Assembly (NCBI GenBank): GCA_023853785.1
Contig: JAJIRX010000762.1
Span: 186,001 to 250,000 of the forward strand
Origin: Psilocybe azurescens
Lineage: Eukaryota > Basidiomycota > Agaricomycetes > Agaricales > Agrocybaceae
Direction of reading: 5' to 3'
DNA: 64,000 nucleotides
The notes under the pieces were generated by a model that was not told where the DNA came from, made no database searches, and saw nothing but the letters and a program-made list of their open reading frames with translations. The stretch's first letter is position 1; every line of letters starts with the position of its first letter. Positions 35,587 through 48,924 of this stretch are shown here, one piece after another. Made by a program: the position numbers and the translations under genes.

Positions 35587-38500
35587 ATGATTCGTCTAGA
35601 CCATCTCTCGCCAAAGTCAGCAGCAGATCACCATCACCACTGGGACGATCCCCACACACATGCCCTCCGCAGAATAGACAGCGACAAGCAGATCCTATCC
35701 ATACAGCCCCCTGACCAAAACACCCTGACCAATCCCAGCTCCCCCCCGCCAGAGACAATATCTAATCCAATAAACCCACGGGCAGAGGAGAACGAGGCCC
35801 CGGAGGAGACCATTCAGAAGGAAGAGGAGGAAGAGGACGGCGACGACGACGACGACAGCGTTGACCGAGTCGGAGACCTGCCTGCCGCCACCACCATCAC
35901 CATCACCACCGCCGTCGCTCTCGCGCAGCCTCCTCCCGAAGACCCTCGCGCGCCGAGCCCGACTCGCGGGTGTCCACCCCCTCAGCGAGCTCTCGCCCCC
36001 ACCCGACCAGGACGAAGACGAGCACGACCCGGTGCCCGGCTCTGCAAACGACCACGACCACGACCACGGGCGCGCGCACGGCCCAGAGGAGCAGCATACC
36101 GACACTCCCGCGCCCAGCACCGAGGACGAGCAGGGCAGCAGCCACCAGCCCCAGCCCCAGGCCCACGAGCAGGGAGGCGCCGGGGACGCGGATATGCTTG
36201 TTGACTCCCTCCCACATACCGCGAGCATGCCCACGGAGACCGGGGATATGCCTGCGCTCCTGGACGACGATGATGCTATGAACGGTGGCATCCCTGACCT
36301 GGGCATGCCCGACGGTGTCGCTGGCGGCGGTGGCGGCGACAGTGGGAATGGGAATGGGGGCGGGGGCGGGAGCAGCAGCAACATCAGCGGCCACAGCAAC
36401 GGCACAAGCTCGATAACAGGTCCAGAGCAGCCCCTCCGCCGCCGTCAATACCTCCTCCATCCACAGCCACATCCACATCTTCATCCCTGTCGCCGTCGTT
36501 CCCCAACTCACATCCACATCCTCCGACTCCCAGCAGCAGCAGCTCGGCCTCTCTGCCGAACACGGACCCAACCCATCACCCAAATCCAGGTCCAAATCCC
36601 AATCCAAACCAGCTCGCCCATATCCAGAATTCCCAACACCCACACCAATCCCAGCACCCGCCGCTACACCCACTCCCGTCTACACCCACGCCTGCGAACC
36701 TGGCTTCCACCGCCACTACCACAAATGACTCCCCCACCTCCAATGCCAACAATGCCAATGCTATGACGCCCACACCCACGACGACGACACATGCCACTAC
36801 AAACAACCTGAACTCGAACTTAACCACGACGCCCACGAACAACAACAGTACGACGACGACGACTAATCCAACCGTCCAAGACCAGAAAGTGGCCTCGGTA
36901 TTAGAGCTGAATGTTGAGCTGTTGAAGTACGCCTCTTTTCTTTTCATTTCGTTCTCTTCCTCCTCCATTTCCGTTTTCTTCCTTTCGTCGATTTTCATTT
37001 TTATCTTTTATTTTTCATTTATTTCTTTCATTTGCTGTGTATTTCACTTTTCCAACTTCCTTCATTTTTCTTCTGTCGCTTCCTTTGTTTATTTTATCAT
37101 CATCATTATCATCATCATCTCTTTAAATCTCAAGTCCTCTCTCTCATTTCGTTTTCTTTTCCCCATACCCACACCCATACTAATACCAATACCCTCTCGT
37201 CTACTCTAGAATGTGCATGTTATTCCAAAGCAAAGGCATCCCCACCACCGACCCGCGGTTCCAGCAGTAAGCTTTTCTTTCCTCCCCCCTCCTATCATCC
37301 AATCATCCATTCATGCATCGTCATCACCCATCCATACATCCACCCATTCTCCAATCCAATCTCATCTAATCCTAATCCCAAAAAACAAACAAACTCACCT
37401 GAACTCACACTCTTGACTCTAGATATACCACGCGCATGCAATCGAATCTGACATGGCTCGCATCAGCCGCAGACCATGGCCGACAAGCTGTAAGCACCCC
37501 CTCACCTCGCTCGTCCGAGTCGACCATGTGCTGATCTAACGTTCTCTCTCCTCTTCTCTCTCTCCTCTTTCCTCTTTTCATTCCTCGTTCCTTATTCCTG
37601 AACCCGCGACAACCAAAAAAAAAAAACACAGAACACACCGCACCCGCCGCTACCCACGCTCGACCCGCCCGCCTTCCTGGGGGACACGGCCTCCGCGGAG
37701 CGCATCCGCCAGATCTACAGCGAGCTGCCCGGGCTGTTCGCCAAGGAGCTCGCGAAGCGGCAGCAGGTGGGGATCATGATGGCGTCGGCAGGTGCGGGGG
37801 GACAGGTGCAGGTGGTTTAGGCGCGGGTGGCGGGGTTGGAGGGGGTGTGGGAACTGGTGGTGCAGGCGGCGGAAATGCAGGAACTGGGGCGAATGCGGGA
37901 TCGCCGCCTACGAGCGCAGGCGGAGGCCCGGGTGGGAGCATGGGAATGGGACTGGGTATGGCCCCCATGACCCCCATGAACATGGGCAGCAGCACCAACA
38001 CGAACATGACCATGCCTGCGAACGCACTGAAGCGCGAGCGGCCCGCAGACGAGCTGCCCAGCGCCAGCATGGACGGGGCCGGCGGGTCGCTGCCGCTGTA
38101 CAAGCGCCGCGACACGGGGAGAACAAGTCCGCTGGCATGAGCGGCGGTGCCAACGCCAATGTCAACGCGCACCAGTCCTCGGCCTCGCCCGCGCCCCATC
38201 CTCATCCCCATCCTCACAACGCCCCCGGAAGCGGTGTGAACGCGAACGCCAGCATGAACCGCGCCTCCACGCCCAGCCAAAACCAGGGCCAGAGCCAGAA
38301 CATGCTCATGCCCCCGCCTGCAACCATCCCCATGGGTCTCTCGTCCTCCTCGTCGTCTGGGGGTGGAAGCGGCCCGCCGTCGTCGTCGTCGTCGGGCATG
38401 CCCATGTCCCAGCAGCAGCAACAACAGCAACAGCAACATCTACAGCAGATGCAGCAATTACAGCAGCAGCATCAGCAGATGCAACAGCAACAGCAACAGC

Positions 38501-41500
38501 AGCAACAGATGATGATGCACCAGCACCAGCAGAACGGCGGCAGCGGAGGCGGAAGCAGCAATAGCAATAGCGGCGGGAACAGCGGCGGGAACGTGAACGT
38601 GAACGGCCCGGCGCAGTTCTCGCTGCCCATGTCTGGCGTTAACGGGGCTGGTCAAGGGCAGGGGCAGGGGCAGCAGCTGTCTCCGCAACAGCAGCAGCAG
38701 CAGGCGCAGGCGATGCAGCAACACCAACACCAACAGACCCAACAACAGCAGCAGCAGCAGCAACCATCCCGCCCTCCGTCGTCCTCCTCGCGCGCCTCGC
38801 CCAGCTCCGCGAGCCATCTCCAACAACAACAGCAGCAGCATTCGCATTCCCAGTCGCCCCAGCAGCAGATGCAGCAACAGATGCAGCAGCACGCCCAGGC
38901 ACAGGCGCAGGCGCAGGCGAACCGGCAGCGGCAGCAGCCGTCGCCGTCGCCGTCTGCGGGGGCGTCGACCTCAGGCGGCGCAGGTGGAGGTGGGCCGGCG
39001 GACACTGCTTCCTCCTCCTCCTCGTCATCGACATCGTCGCAAGCCCAAGGCGGACAGCAACCCGGGCAAAATCAACAGCCCCTGCCCTCCCCGCACTCCC
39101 TGAACACCATCGGGATCAACATCGCGAGCATCCCCGAGGCGATGTCCAACGCGCAGTCGCGCGAGCGCCATCGGCTGATGCAGGTGCAGCAGGCGCGGCA
39201 GCAGCAGCTGATGCAGCAGGGGATGGGCGGCAGTGGCGGGATGGGTGGAGGAATGGGCGGCGGGATGGGAGGAGGAATGGGTGGGATGGGAGTAGGGATG
39301 GGCGGAATGGGTATGGGTGTAGGACAGGGCCAAGGCGGACAAGGACAAGGCGGGCTGCAGGGGATGGACATGGGCGGTATCAACCCCGCCGCCATGGGCA
39401 TGGGCATGAACATCGGCGGCGGCGCGATGAACCCCGCGCGTCTCAGCAGCAGTGGCGGCGGCCCCGGAGCAGGAGCACCAGGAGGAGGGGGCCCAGGCGG
39501 GGGCTCTATCGACCCGGCGCGGCTCGCGGCGATGCGCCAGCAGCAGCAGCAGCATCAGATGCAGCTCCAGCAGATGCAGGCCGCACAGCAGCATCGCGGC
39601 CAGATCCAGCAGCAGCAGCAGCAGCATGGAGATGGCATGTCCGGTGGCGGCAGCGGTGGTGTAGGCGTCGGCATGGGAGGAAGCATGGGAGGTATGGGCG
39701 GCATGAGGCAGCAAAACCCGGACATGATGGGCGGTGCGAACCCGATGGTCAGCGGGATGCGGCGGACGAGCGGGATGTCTGATGGCGGCGGCGGCACTGG
39801 CAGCGGGATGATGCCTGGAGGAGGAGGAGGACCCGGAGGCAGCGGCGGCCAGATGGGCCGCGGTATGGGTGCGGGTGGTAATCTCCCTGGTAGTGTTGGT
39901 GTGAGTATGAGTGGAAGCGGAAGCGGAGGCCCAGGTGGACAGCAGATGCAGATAACGAACGCGAACTACCAGCAGGCGTTGCAGATCCTGAACAATCCCA
40001 ACCACGCCGCTGTGCAGTGGCTCCATAACAATGTGGCTAACTTTGACAGCATGCCGCTGAATGCGCAGATCCAGAGACTCATGATTCTGTTAAGGGTACG
40101 TGGTGTTCTTGTATTTTTCCCTTTTTGTTTCCTTTGTCTGCTTTTATTTTCCAAGAGGAGGCGCCGTTTTAGTGTTTTCTTGCATTTACTATTGCTTTGT
40201 TTTGCTTTTTGACATGTGTGCTGATCAATTTCTGTAGAATATGCAAAAACCGGACCATGGGGCGCAAATGCAGCAGCAGCAGCAGCAGCAGCAGCACCTC
40301 CAACAGCAAGCCTTATCCGCCATGAACCGCTCCTCCGCATCGGCCGCCTTGCCAAACATGCAACAAATGAGCGGGCTCTCGCCACAGCAGCAGATGCAGC
40401 TTCAACAGCAAAATTCCGGCGGCGCTGGATTCATGGGTAACGGCGTCGGGAATAGCCCCGTGTCGCCCGTGCAACATCAGTCGATGGCGAATCAGCAGAA
40501 CCAGATGTTCGGTCTCAGCGGTGCTGGAGGAGGCGGTGGTGGTGGCGGCGGCGGTGGAATGGGTGGAATGGGAGGCATGATGGGCAGCGGCAGTGGCAGC
40601 GGTAGTGGTGGTATGGGCATGGGCATGGGGAGGCGTAGGAAGCATGGACCCACGCATGATGAGCGGTAATATGGGCATGCAAGGCAGCGGTATGGGCATG
40701 GGCGCTGCCGCTGGTGGACCTGGAAACATGAGTGCGCAGCAAGCCCAGCAACGGCAACTGCTGCTCTTGCAGCAACAGCAGAACCGCAATGTTGGCAACG
40801 TCGCGATGGGAATGGGTCCTGGCGGCGGCGGTCCTGCTGGTATGAACCCAGGCGGAGGTGGTGGTGGTGGAGGACCTCAGTTTGGCGGAGGAATGGGAGG
40901 GATGGGCTCAGGGAACGTGTCGATGACACTCAACCAGCAGCAAATGATGCAGGAACGCCTACGGCAGCAGCAGCAGCAGCAACAGCTACAGCACCAAATG
41001 AATGCCTCATCTCCCACTCATGCAGGCTCCCCCTTGGGTTCTGATACCGGATTCGCAGGACCTTCTTCTGCCGCGTCGATGCGATCGGGTTCTACGATAC
41101 CGGGCATTGCGAGGAGCACGCGATCGCCGTCCGATGGAGGTGCCCTTCTCCTCTGACATCCCGCGGACCACCTTCCCGAGTAGCATCTACAGGGCATGAG
41201 GATTATCAGCGATTGATGTTGCAACAGCAGCAGCAGCAGGCGGTGCGCGCCATGTCGTCGCAAAGCCCCGCGTTCAACCAGCAGATGATGAGCGCCGCCC
41301 AGCAAGCACAGATGGTCGCCCAACAACAGCAACAACAGTCGAACTACGGGATGTCGCCGCCTGGGAGCGCATCTGGGACGCCGTTCATGGGTGGTGTGAA
41401 TGCGCCTTCGCCGACGAACAGCCAAAGCTGGGGAACGCCCGCCCAGACTGGCGGGGCTGGTGCCGGATATCCGTTCGCGCCGTCGCCGGTAGCGAGCGAC

Positions 41501-41620
41501 CATACCCGACACATGTCTGGCACGCCTGCTCCTCAACAACAGCAGATCACTTCGCAACATACCCCTCCTTCAGATCAAATGCTCCCGAGTGATTTCGAGC
41601 TGTTGAACTGGAATGCGTGA
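35587..41620 (+). CDS. SSXT (SS18/Snf11-like) polyglutamine protein
   Basis: Several exons. The first (35587-36926) is acidic then Pro/Asn/Thr-rich. Two small exons (37210-37266, 37423-37489) complete the SSXT domain: VLELNVELLK, MCMLFQSKGIPTTDPRFQQY, RMQSNLTWLASAADHG. This follows the SS18 pattern of a helix, QxKG, QY and NLxxLAxxAD. A long exon (from 37632 to 40095) and a last one (40238-41620) are rich in Gln, Gly, Met and Ser, with one conserved-looking block (ITNANYQQALQILNNPNHAA...WLHNNVANFDS), ending SDFELLNWNA. SS18 and yeast Snf11 are SWI/SNF remodelling subunits, so a nuclear coactivator role is inferred. At least seven frame jumps occur, mostly at C or G runs (for example 36431-36434, 37796-37801, 38116-38119). 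The start at 35587 is the only long open choice but is uncertain. Confidence 0.75.
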
Positions 41621-42200
41621 TCTGTGATGCCCCTTTAAAATTATTGTCTGCCCCCTCTCAACCCCCCCTGCTCTCCTCCTGATTACCCTCTCTCCGACCG
41701 TGACGCGCCAATGGTAGCATCTGCTGTCAAAATTGCAAAGCAACGGAGAGCCAACGAACATTGTAACTTACGATATTGCTGATCTGGGCTTGACAGAACC
41801 CACCCATTGGTTTATTATTTTTCCTCTCCTCCTGCCCTCTCACTGTTTATTTGCTTGTTATTATTGAAGATATCTTTCCTCCTTTTTTCTTTTCCTTTCT
41901 TTTCGGTATTTCTTTTTTCCATGTCCTCGTCTCTTTTCTTGATGTGATGCCCCAAAAAATTAGTTTTTGCGTAAATGTAGTTGTCTTGTTAGCTCACATT
42001 GTTATCAGCTGCTCGGCCTTTTTCCTCTTTATGTTCATCCTATTATTTCACTTGGAATCGTGTAGTGCGTTTATATTGTATGGTCGGTTAAAAGCAAATG
42101 ATCCAATTTTGTGACTTCGAAGGGGCAATTGGACCCGGGTACCAGGCTTTATCTCAATCAGTCATCTCATTAGTGTCGAATACGAAACACACTCACCGGA
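41621..42200. other. Spacer SSXT gene to SH3 gene
   Basis: 580 bp, T-rich (41830-41950), containing the 3' end of the SSXT gene and the SH3-gene promoter. No gene seen. Confidence 0.5.
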
Positions 42201-43859
42201 ATGGTCTTTTCCAATCTACAGCCGCATGAGAAAGAAGCGTTTTTCTCGCTGTTGGATGAGTGAGTTCCTTTTATACAATTTCGAAGGCTCGGCTCACAGG
42301 CGTCGCTGTTCTGGCCACCCCTGTGTCTTTTTACTTCCCTTTCCTTCCCTTGTGATCTCGAACCGCGCCACCTGCTCATCAATTCTTGTGTGTCCAGGTA
42401 CTTCTCAGCGCGGCCTGAGATATTTGCCAATGCCGCACACTCCGATGACTCCCCGTCTACATCCACTGCCCAGGGGCAGCGGTTTCTGCTGTTGGTCGCG
42501 CTATGGCTTCCAATCCAGAAACGACTGCGAAATTCATGTCCGCTGGTCTAAGACAAATCTCCAATGCTCGATCTGCTGGTGCAGGTAGTGGTGGTCCTGT
42601 TTCAAGTGCAAACGCGAGCACCGGAGCTGGGGTGAGTTTCTGGCTTGATACACGACGTCTCTTGTCCTTCCATCAATCAGAGACACAGATGTATCATGGG
42701 TATCCCTTCAAAGTCTTGTTTCTGATGATTCCCTTTTATCCATTTTATATGTTGTTTTCAATTCATCTTTGTCCTCGGGGGCTTGGAATTTGCATGGCTT
42801 GATTCCGAAATTTCGCATGAACACAGGAATCCGATAACGAGGCGGTCACTAGTGTGGCAGGCCGGGTGGCCGCATTTGCAAACTCCAGAAATAACCAACC
42901 CACGCCCTCATCCGCGAGTTCTTCTCCCCAAATTGCAGAAAGGCCGTCCGGCAGTCTGGTCTCTGTGAAAGTAAGTACGCTCGCTTAAAATGCTATGTGA
43001 GATTCCAGTTCCCGGTACTTCGCGGGGTTGTCCCCTCCGTCCTCTGCCCATTTCCCTTTCATCTCCCCTATTGATGGTATCACCGTTTTCAATCATCGCC
43101 CTCTGACAATTGATGCCCGTTCTACCGTTGTTCACAGAAATTCGGTAACTCTGTCGACATGTCCTCAGGCAAGGGCTTTATCGGATCACTACGCAGCAAG
43201 CCTTCATCACCTCCACAAGTTGCGATACCGTCTGCCTTTGCTCCGAAGCAGAACAACTTTGCTCCACCGCCTAGGCGTACTGCGTCGGCGAGCTCGTCAA
43301 CGCCAGAGCCTGCTGCTGCAACTCCGCCCCCTCCTGCACCCCGCTTCCAACAGCCCAAATACGAAGAACCAGAACCAGAAGAACCAGAGGGTTGCGGGAG
43401 AGTGGGCAGACGCGCTCTATGATTACAACTCTGGGGTGCGTACACCAGATCTGTTAGCTAGGCGAGGGAGATTAACGCTAACGTCCACGAATCGTGCGTG
43501 CAGGAAGCAGGAGATCTCGTAGTTTCCGAAGGGGACCGAATTTTGGTGGTGGAAAGGACGTCAGACGACTGGTACGTTTCTCTCCCGAGTCTCCACGCTT
43601 TTATATCCCAGCCCAGCCCAACCACTGGTCCTCCCATCATCGCCGAAACGGATCGCTTCAATGCCTCCTGTTTTACTTGCGTTTACTTTTAAATGCGTTC
43701 CTTCCTAATCCGCATGAGATCCATTTACGCATTCTTTACGACATCGCGCTTGCCTTTTGTCTCTAAATATCTTGGTGCTCATTCTTATCTGACAGGTGGA
43801 CTGGAGAAGTCAACGGGAAGAAGGGCCTGTTCCCGGCTTCGTATGTCAAGCTTCTGTGA
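42201..43859 (+). CDS. SH3-domain protein (Lsb/Pin3/Csh3-like)
   Basis: Six exons: 42201-42259, 42398-42631, 42827-42970, 43138-43435, 43504-43571 and 43796-43859, about 288 aa. The N-terminus (MVFSNLQPHEKEAFFSLLDEYFSARPEIF) is a short helical domain. Then comes a Ser/Pro/Ala-rich linker with proline stretches, and a C-terminal SH3 domain: EWADALYDYNSGEAGDLVVSE, GDRILVVERTSDDWWTGEVNG, KKGLFPASYVKLL (ALYDY, the WW pair and the ALYDY-to-PASYV spacing are all present). Related yeast proteins bind the actin/WASP machinery at endocytic sites. A lost T (T3 at 42483-42485) and an extra G near 43390 break the frame as written. The SH3 domain itself is intact. Confidence 0.88.
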
Positions 43860-44546
43860 ATCATTTTGATAGATGTGAGTGTGTACAAACCCCTGTGGCC
43901 TGGAGGAGAGGCGAGACGTCGTCCTTGCAGCTCAAGTGCAAGCGTTTGTGTGTGTTCTTATTCATCCAGTTACATATCTCCGGATGTTACGGGATGATGA
44001 TGGAGATGGAGGATAATTCATTCAAGCCTCTCTGTTTTGGCAATGTAGTATTTATAATGCCTCTCTTCATTACGCTTACGCCTCCTTTCCGATCTACCTT
44101 TCCGATCTACTTACAAAGTCTCATTCTCATTTCTAAGAGACCGAATCGGCAACATAAAATTACTGTACTAGTACTCAAATCAACTAACATTAGTACGATG
44201 ATATCATGGAAGCCCGGTTCTACTTAGCCCTAGAACGATGAATATAATACGACTTACAATGCAAGCTTGGACTGTTTTCTAGCGTGGCGTCCTCGCTTCG
44301 CTTGGGAGACGAGCTACTCGGAAAGATATTCGAGGCAACTTGGGTGGCAATAGTACGGAATATATTATAAATTTCAGCATTGTTCACGCTGCTCTACCAA
44401 TAATATTATTAGATATGTATGTGTATTTTAACGAGCGGCTACAGTAGGAGGGATATGCTGGGCGACGTTGATGAGTGACTGAGTCAATGATACACTTTCA
44501 GGAAGAGGAATATTAAGTACGGAATTTATGAGGTATGACTAAATAA
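43860..44546. other. Convergent intergenic interval
   Basis: 687 bp between the 3' ends of two genes; no gene seen. Confidence 0.5.
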
Positions 44547-46066
44547 TTAAACCGTCGGATTAGGACGGAAGACTATCCGACCATCCAGAATAACCTGTAT
44601 ACGAGGGTTTTTGGTCACTCTTGGCAATATGATTAAAGCGGCAGCCATCATCTCCTCAGCCGGAATATGATGTACATTGCTTTTGTCCAAATTATGGCGC
44701 ACCTCTACCGAGAGCTTGAGCAGTTCGAGATTGCAAAAATGGTCACTAACAAACAGGTTGTCGATGGTAGACCAGTGCGCTGCCTGTTGTAGTCGGTCCA
44801 ACGGTTTCCCACCTAGTATAATCTCCCCGAGTCCCAAGCCAGCGCTGAACAGAAATTGGAGTTCGATGGATTTCAATCTCGCGGAGAAGCAAGGGAAAGT
44901 AAAAATGTTGAGTAGAACACGCTGGCTCGCTTCGACCCAGACAACAACGTCTGGGGAAACTGTTCGAAATTTGAAATTTCGCAAGGCGGTTAAGCGACCG
45001 AGGGAAAGGTGACCCAGTTCTGGTATTCCATATCCTAAAAATAGAAATCATAGATGAGAATACATTCCAGCATGGTATCAAAAGCAATCGGGCGTACTTC
45101 TATGGTGGTATTCCATCTCCAGATTTTCCAAGCTTGAAGCCCCGCCTAAAACGAACCTCCAAAGCATATACATGTCCTCGGAATGCGGCACGGACACCAC
45201 CAAAGTCTGGAGTCGAGGGAATAGCGGGTACAACTCCATATCAGATGTGAAGTTGGAACTTGATACAGAGTTGGAAGACCGAGAATGCGGCACCAATTCG
45301 AGGATAAAAGAAAGCAACGGCGAGATGGGTACGTTGATCATCTCCAATCTCCTCAAATCTACAAGCACACGAGGTCGTTCGACGACGAGAGTGACGAACT
45401 GATCTCTTCCGAATTGTAAATTACGCATGGTCAAGTCCTCCATCGCTGGCGAGAAGAACGCAGCTGCTGCTAGTTGTTTTGAGATCGATCCGATATTGCA
45501 CAGCGCAAAACATTTGATGTTGGAATTGCTCGATAACACCTGAAGAAGACTTGGCTTCATCACTTTAGAGAATTTATCTTGGGTCCAATGTACGGGACTC
45601 GCGCGTCCACGAGAAATGACGCTGAAATGCTCGAAGTCGGGATTATTGATCTTCTGGAGGACGTCCAAAACGCCGCATCTGGGTTTGAAGTACCTTCTAA
45701 AAGTACGCTTTATCGCTGTTTTAAGTATACCCTTCGTATGTTGGTATCGCTTCTCGTCGCCTGAAGGAGAAGTATCGAAGACAAGCTGGATGGAACGCAC
45801 ATGGGACACCAAATATGTGTTGTCCTTGCGTCGTAGCATGTGTATGAGTTCCGTGGCGCGTTTCCGGTATGAAGCGTCCATACAGAAGACCAAATCCCCC
45901 ATAAATGCTTTCGTGAGTGGTGAGAGAAGGATCTGGAGACGAGCGCGCATGCTCGAAGTGCTGCTCGGCTGTCCAGCACAGGCTTTAGACGCGCAACCTC
46001 GTCAACGATCAAGTCAAAGAGCTCTTGTGGCAAGCGAGGAGGGTCGTTATTTTGTGAGGTGACCAT
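44547..46066 (-). CDS. F-box / LRR-like protein (F-box gene 2)
   Basis: Exons 46066-45098 and 45034-44547 (63-nt intron), about 485 aa. The N-terminus PPRLPQELFDLIVDEVARLKP then ALRACALVSRSFSHHSRKHLW is the fungal F-box pattern, followed by DLVFCMDASYRKRATELIHML and leucine-rich stretches (AMEDLTMRNLQFG, DLRRLEMINVPISPLLSFI). Architecture parallels the gene at 135-1719 but the sequences are not close, so they are family members rather than recent duplicates. A G5 run (plus-strand C5, 45896-45900) needs one more base to connect HLWG to DLVF. An upstream in-frame ATG at 46210 is possible; 46066 was chosen because it lies 14 codons before the F-box. Confidence 0.8.
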
Positions 46067-46652
46067 TGGGGATAAAGCAATCTGCGGAGCGAAGAATTTC
46101 AAGCTTGAAGGTCCTCTCAGGGATGTCGACGCAGGGCGGTGCCCCGAGTTCATGGCATTGGCAGAAGATTGACAGTCAACTTGAACTAAATAGATACTTC
46201 GGTCGATCATTTATTTAATAAGGATCACGAGTTGCGACAGTCCAAAAGCTCCAGAAATATAAGTTGCCCCTTCATCATCAACGGCGGAAGAAGGGGAGCC
46301 CGTGTTTTGATCCTTTAGTTAGTGTAACAGTGCAATTGGTCGTTAAATCTTCGAAATTCCGATCCGGCGCACATCGGAAACATATCCTATAACCACAATA
46401 AATCTCGTGTGAGATCAAGTTATAGTTTTGAGCGTCAAAGCATAACGAAGAGTCCCTCGTGCCTGTATCGTTAAGATCGATTTCCACGGGATATCACACG
46501 AGTCAAAATGCTCGCCGTCTTTCTCGCAAAATTCCAAGTCTTACATTTTGTCCCTAGATCTCCATAAACCCTTGATTAATACGTGAAGCATCTCAATCCT
46601 CAAACGTAGCAAAGTCCACATGCACCAATCCAACCTAAGAAGGGTATGAGCA
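46067..46652. other. Intergenic interval
   Basis: 586 bp between two minus-strand genes; no gene seen. Confidence 0.45.
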
Positions 46653-48924
46653 TCACCTTGATGCTTCCTCCATTTCCTGCCTCCAGCGCTTCTGGATCTG
46701 AATGGTCTCCAAGAAGACCTTGTATTTGGCTTCCAACAGCTTCTTTTCTTTCGGCCCACAGCTAGGTGAGATCATCGTACCAGGAGGCGTCATTTCGACC
46801 TGTAACATCCCATCCCACAACAAATCAGCAACAGCCAACAATAAAACCACATTAGAATATCAGGGCAAACTCACCATGACATGCCACAACTTTCTCGCCT
46901 GTCCTTCCTTCCCACTACCTCCATACTCCGCAGCGAGACGGCCGAGCATAGCAGCGCCCAGACCAACCGCCTGGTCGCTGTTCGCAGGAAGCACGACGGG
47001 CATGCCACACACGTCCGCGAAGAGCTGCATCAGCGGTCTATTCTGCGCCTGCCCACCGCTCATAAAAATAGACGTGATTTGATGACCTGAGTTGTTCAGC
47101 GTGTCGATGATGTGCCGCGTCTGCAGAGCGATGGCCATGAGCGTGGCATGATATTTCTTAGCGAGATCATTCAGTGAGTTGTCCTGAATAATGATGTCGA
47201 TCAGTGGTGATAGAGGCATTTTCGAAGGAGAATTTCACTAATTCCATTCCAAACATGACTCCTCTCATACGAGAATCAGCAATGGGCGACCTATTTCCTG
47301 AAAGATGACCAAAATTTCAATTGTCCATTCTGAACAAAACGAATACAATTTATAACATACCATGGAAATCGGGGTATATGTGCAAGTCCTTGGTTAGCTC
47401 AGTAAAAGTGTCGACGTTATGAGTAGTCTTTAGCCTTTCAAGACGTTCCTGAATAACTAATGTAAGAATACCTCAGCATTGAATTATGACATGAAGAAGA
47501 GATTACTCACGGGTATGTACGTTCTTTCCTTGTTCTCTACCAACTTTGACTGCTTCGGGGTATGCGGGATGGTTTGTGAGTACGAAATCAATGAGCTAGA
47601 GGATCTACGTTAGGATCTAAGGAAAACATTCTGAAACAAGAAACTCGCCTGTCCAGTTGAAGATTGCCCTCCTTCGTTCATCCACCAGCCACTGATGATG
47701 GGGTCCTGCGAAAGACTGTAAACAAGTTCAATTCCATATATTACAAAAACAAAGCACACCTTATATGGTCCCCATACTCCGTCGACGAATATACCTTTTG
47801 GGCTCTACAGGAACACATGAGGACGAAATTTGATGGAAAGACAGTGAATGATGTGTACCTGAACAATATGACATGTACTAGTACCAGCAACGGCGGCCAG
47901 CCGGTGCCCAGATTCCTCGATAGAGGGTACGACATTTGAAAGTACGTCGTTCTCTGTGTACCTGGCTGCAATTGTACCCAGCCAACCTGCATATCTAGAA
48001 TTACATCCCTTCAGTCAAGTAGATATAAATGCACAGATGTTCTCAGAACTTACGCATCGATGAGCGCACTTCCAACAGGGGTTCCAGGGGCAATCCCAAC
48101 TCTTTTGCCGCCTTGTTAGAAAGACCTTGGCCGACTGGCATCCCCGCGATCAGGACATCTTCACCCTCCCGTATCCCAATTTGTGCATAATCACGTTCCA
48201 CCAACTCCTGCAACCCAATCTGCGTAAAGAAATCCTTCTGCCACCCAGTTGTAGGCACATAAGAGCATTTGCAAGTAAGCGAGCAGCAAGACCGAGAGCT
48301 ATCCCTCGTCGCCTGATACGTAAGGAAATCGGGCAGATCAAAGAATTGACATCTGCTGAAAAGCTTCGCATCCATATTGTTCTTCAACCATAGGATTTTC
48401 GGTATTTCCATCTCCCAACTGAGATGTTCTGTTGTAAGTTCCGATACAAAGCAGTTTACAAGAGTGAAATTCAACGTACGCTCATCGTTCCACCCACATA
48501 GTCCAGCACGATCGACCCGGTGCTGTTGATCAGATTGGCCTCCTTCTCCGCACGATGATCAACCCAAAGAATAACATTCCTCTCCCCATGTCGTCCAAGA
48601 GTCTCGCCTTTTGTGACTGCTACGGGCTCACCCTCGAAATCCGTGACAGCCAAAGAACACGTCGCATCGAACCCCAACCCCTTAACATCGCCCGGATGGA
48701 CTCCCTGCTTCCTTCAAACACGCCTTAATGACAAGAGCAACACAATCCCAGATATTTGCCGTCGACTGCTCGAAGATGTTGCTATCTTGTGGATCGCGCC
48801 AGGTCTTGGTGTTCTGCGTCGATATTGATCTGACATGACCAGATTTATTGACGAGGGAGGCACGAACGGAGCCAGTGCCGACATCGATACCAATGTAGTA
48901 GCTATCATTGGTTTGCGAACTCAT
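46653..48924 (-). CDS. FGGY-family carbohydrate kinase (D-ribulokinase-like)
   Basis: Ten exons: 48924-48480, 48418-48054, 47994-47859, 47804-47760, 47705-47649, 47595-47511, 47456-47361, 47297-47239, 47183-46875 and 46799-46653, about 580 aa. Landmarks: the N-terminal ATPase phosphate-1 motif GIDVGTGSVRASLV, ILWVDHRAEKEA, EIPKILWLKNNM, VAGTSTCHIV (phosphate-2), SGWWMNEGGQSSTG, DFHGNRSPIADSRMRG and FMSGGQAQNRPLMQLFAD (adenosine motif). It resembles yeast YDR109C and human FGGY. The family phosphorylates sugars or polyols with ATP; the substrate is inferred. Intron 5 (47596-47648) has a GC donor (GCGAGT). Three one-base adjustments are needed in G or C runs (near 48705-48710, near 48414-48416 and at 48095-48097). 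No signal peptide: cytosolic. Confidence 0.9.

Noticed and set aside
38458..39034. Long minus-strand open frames inside the SSXT gene
   Set aside because: They are mirror translations of CAG/GGC repeats (Leu-, Ala- or Cys-rich) with no domain; composition explains them.
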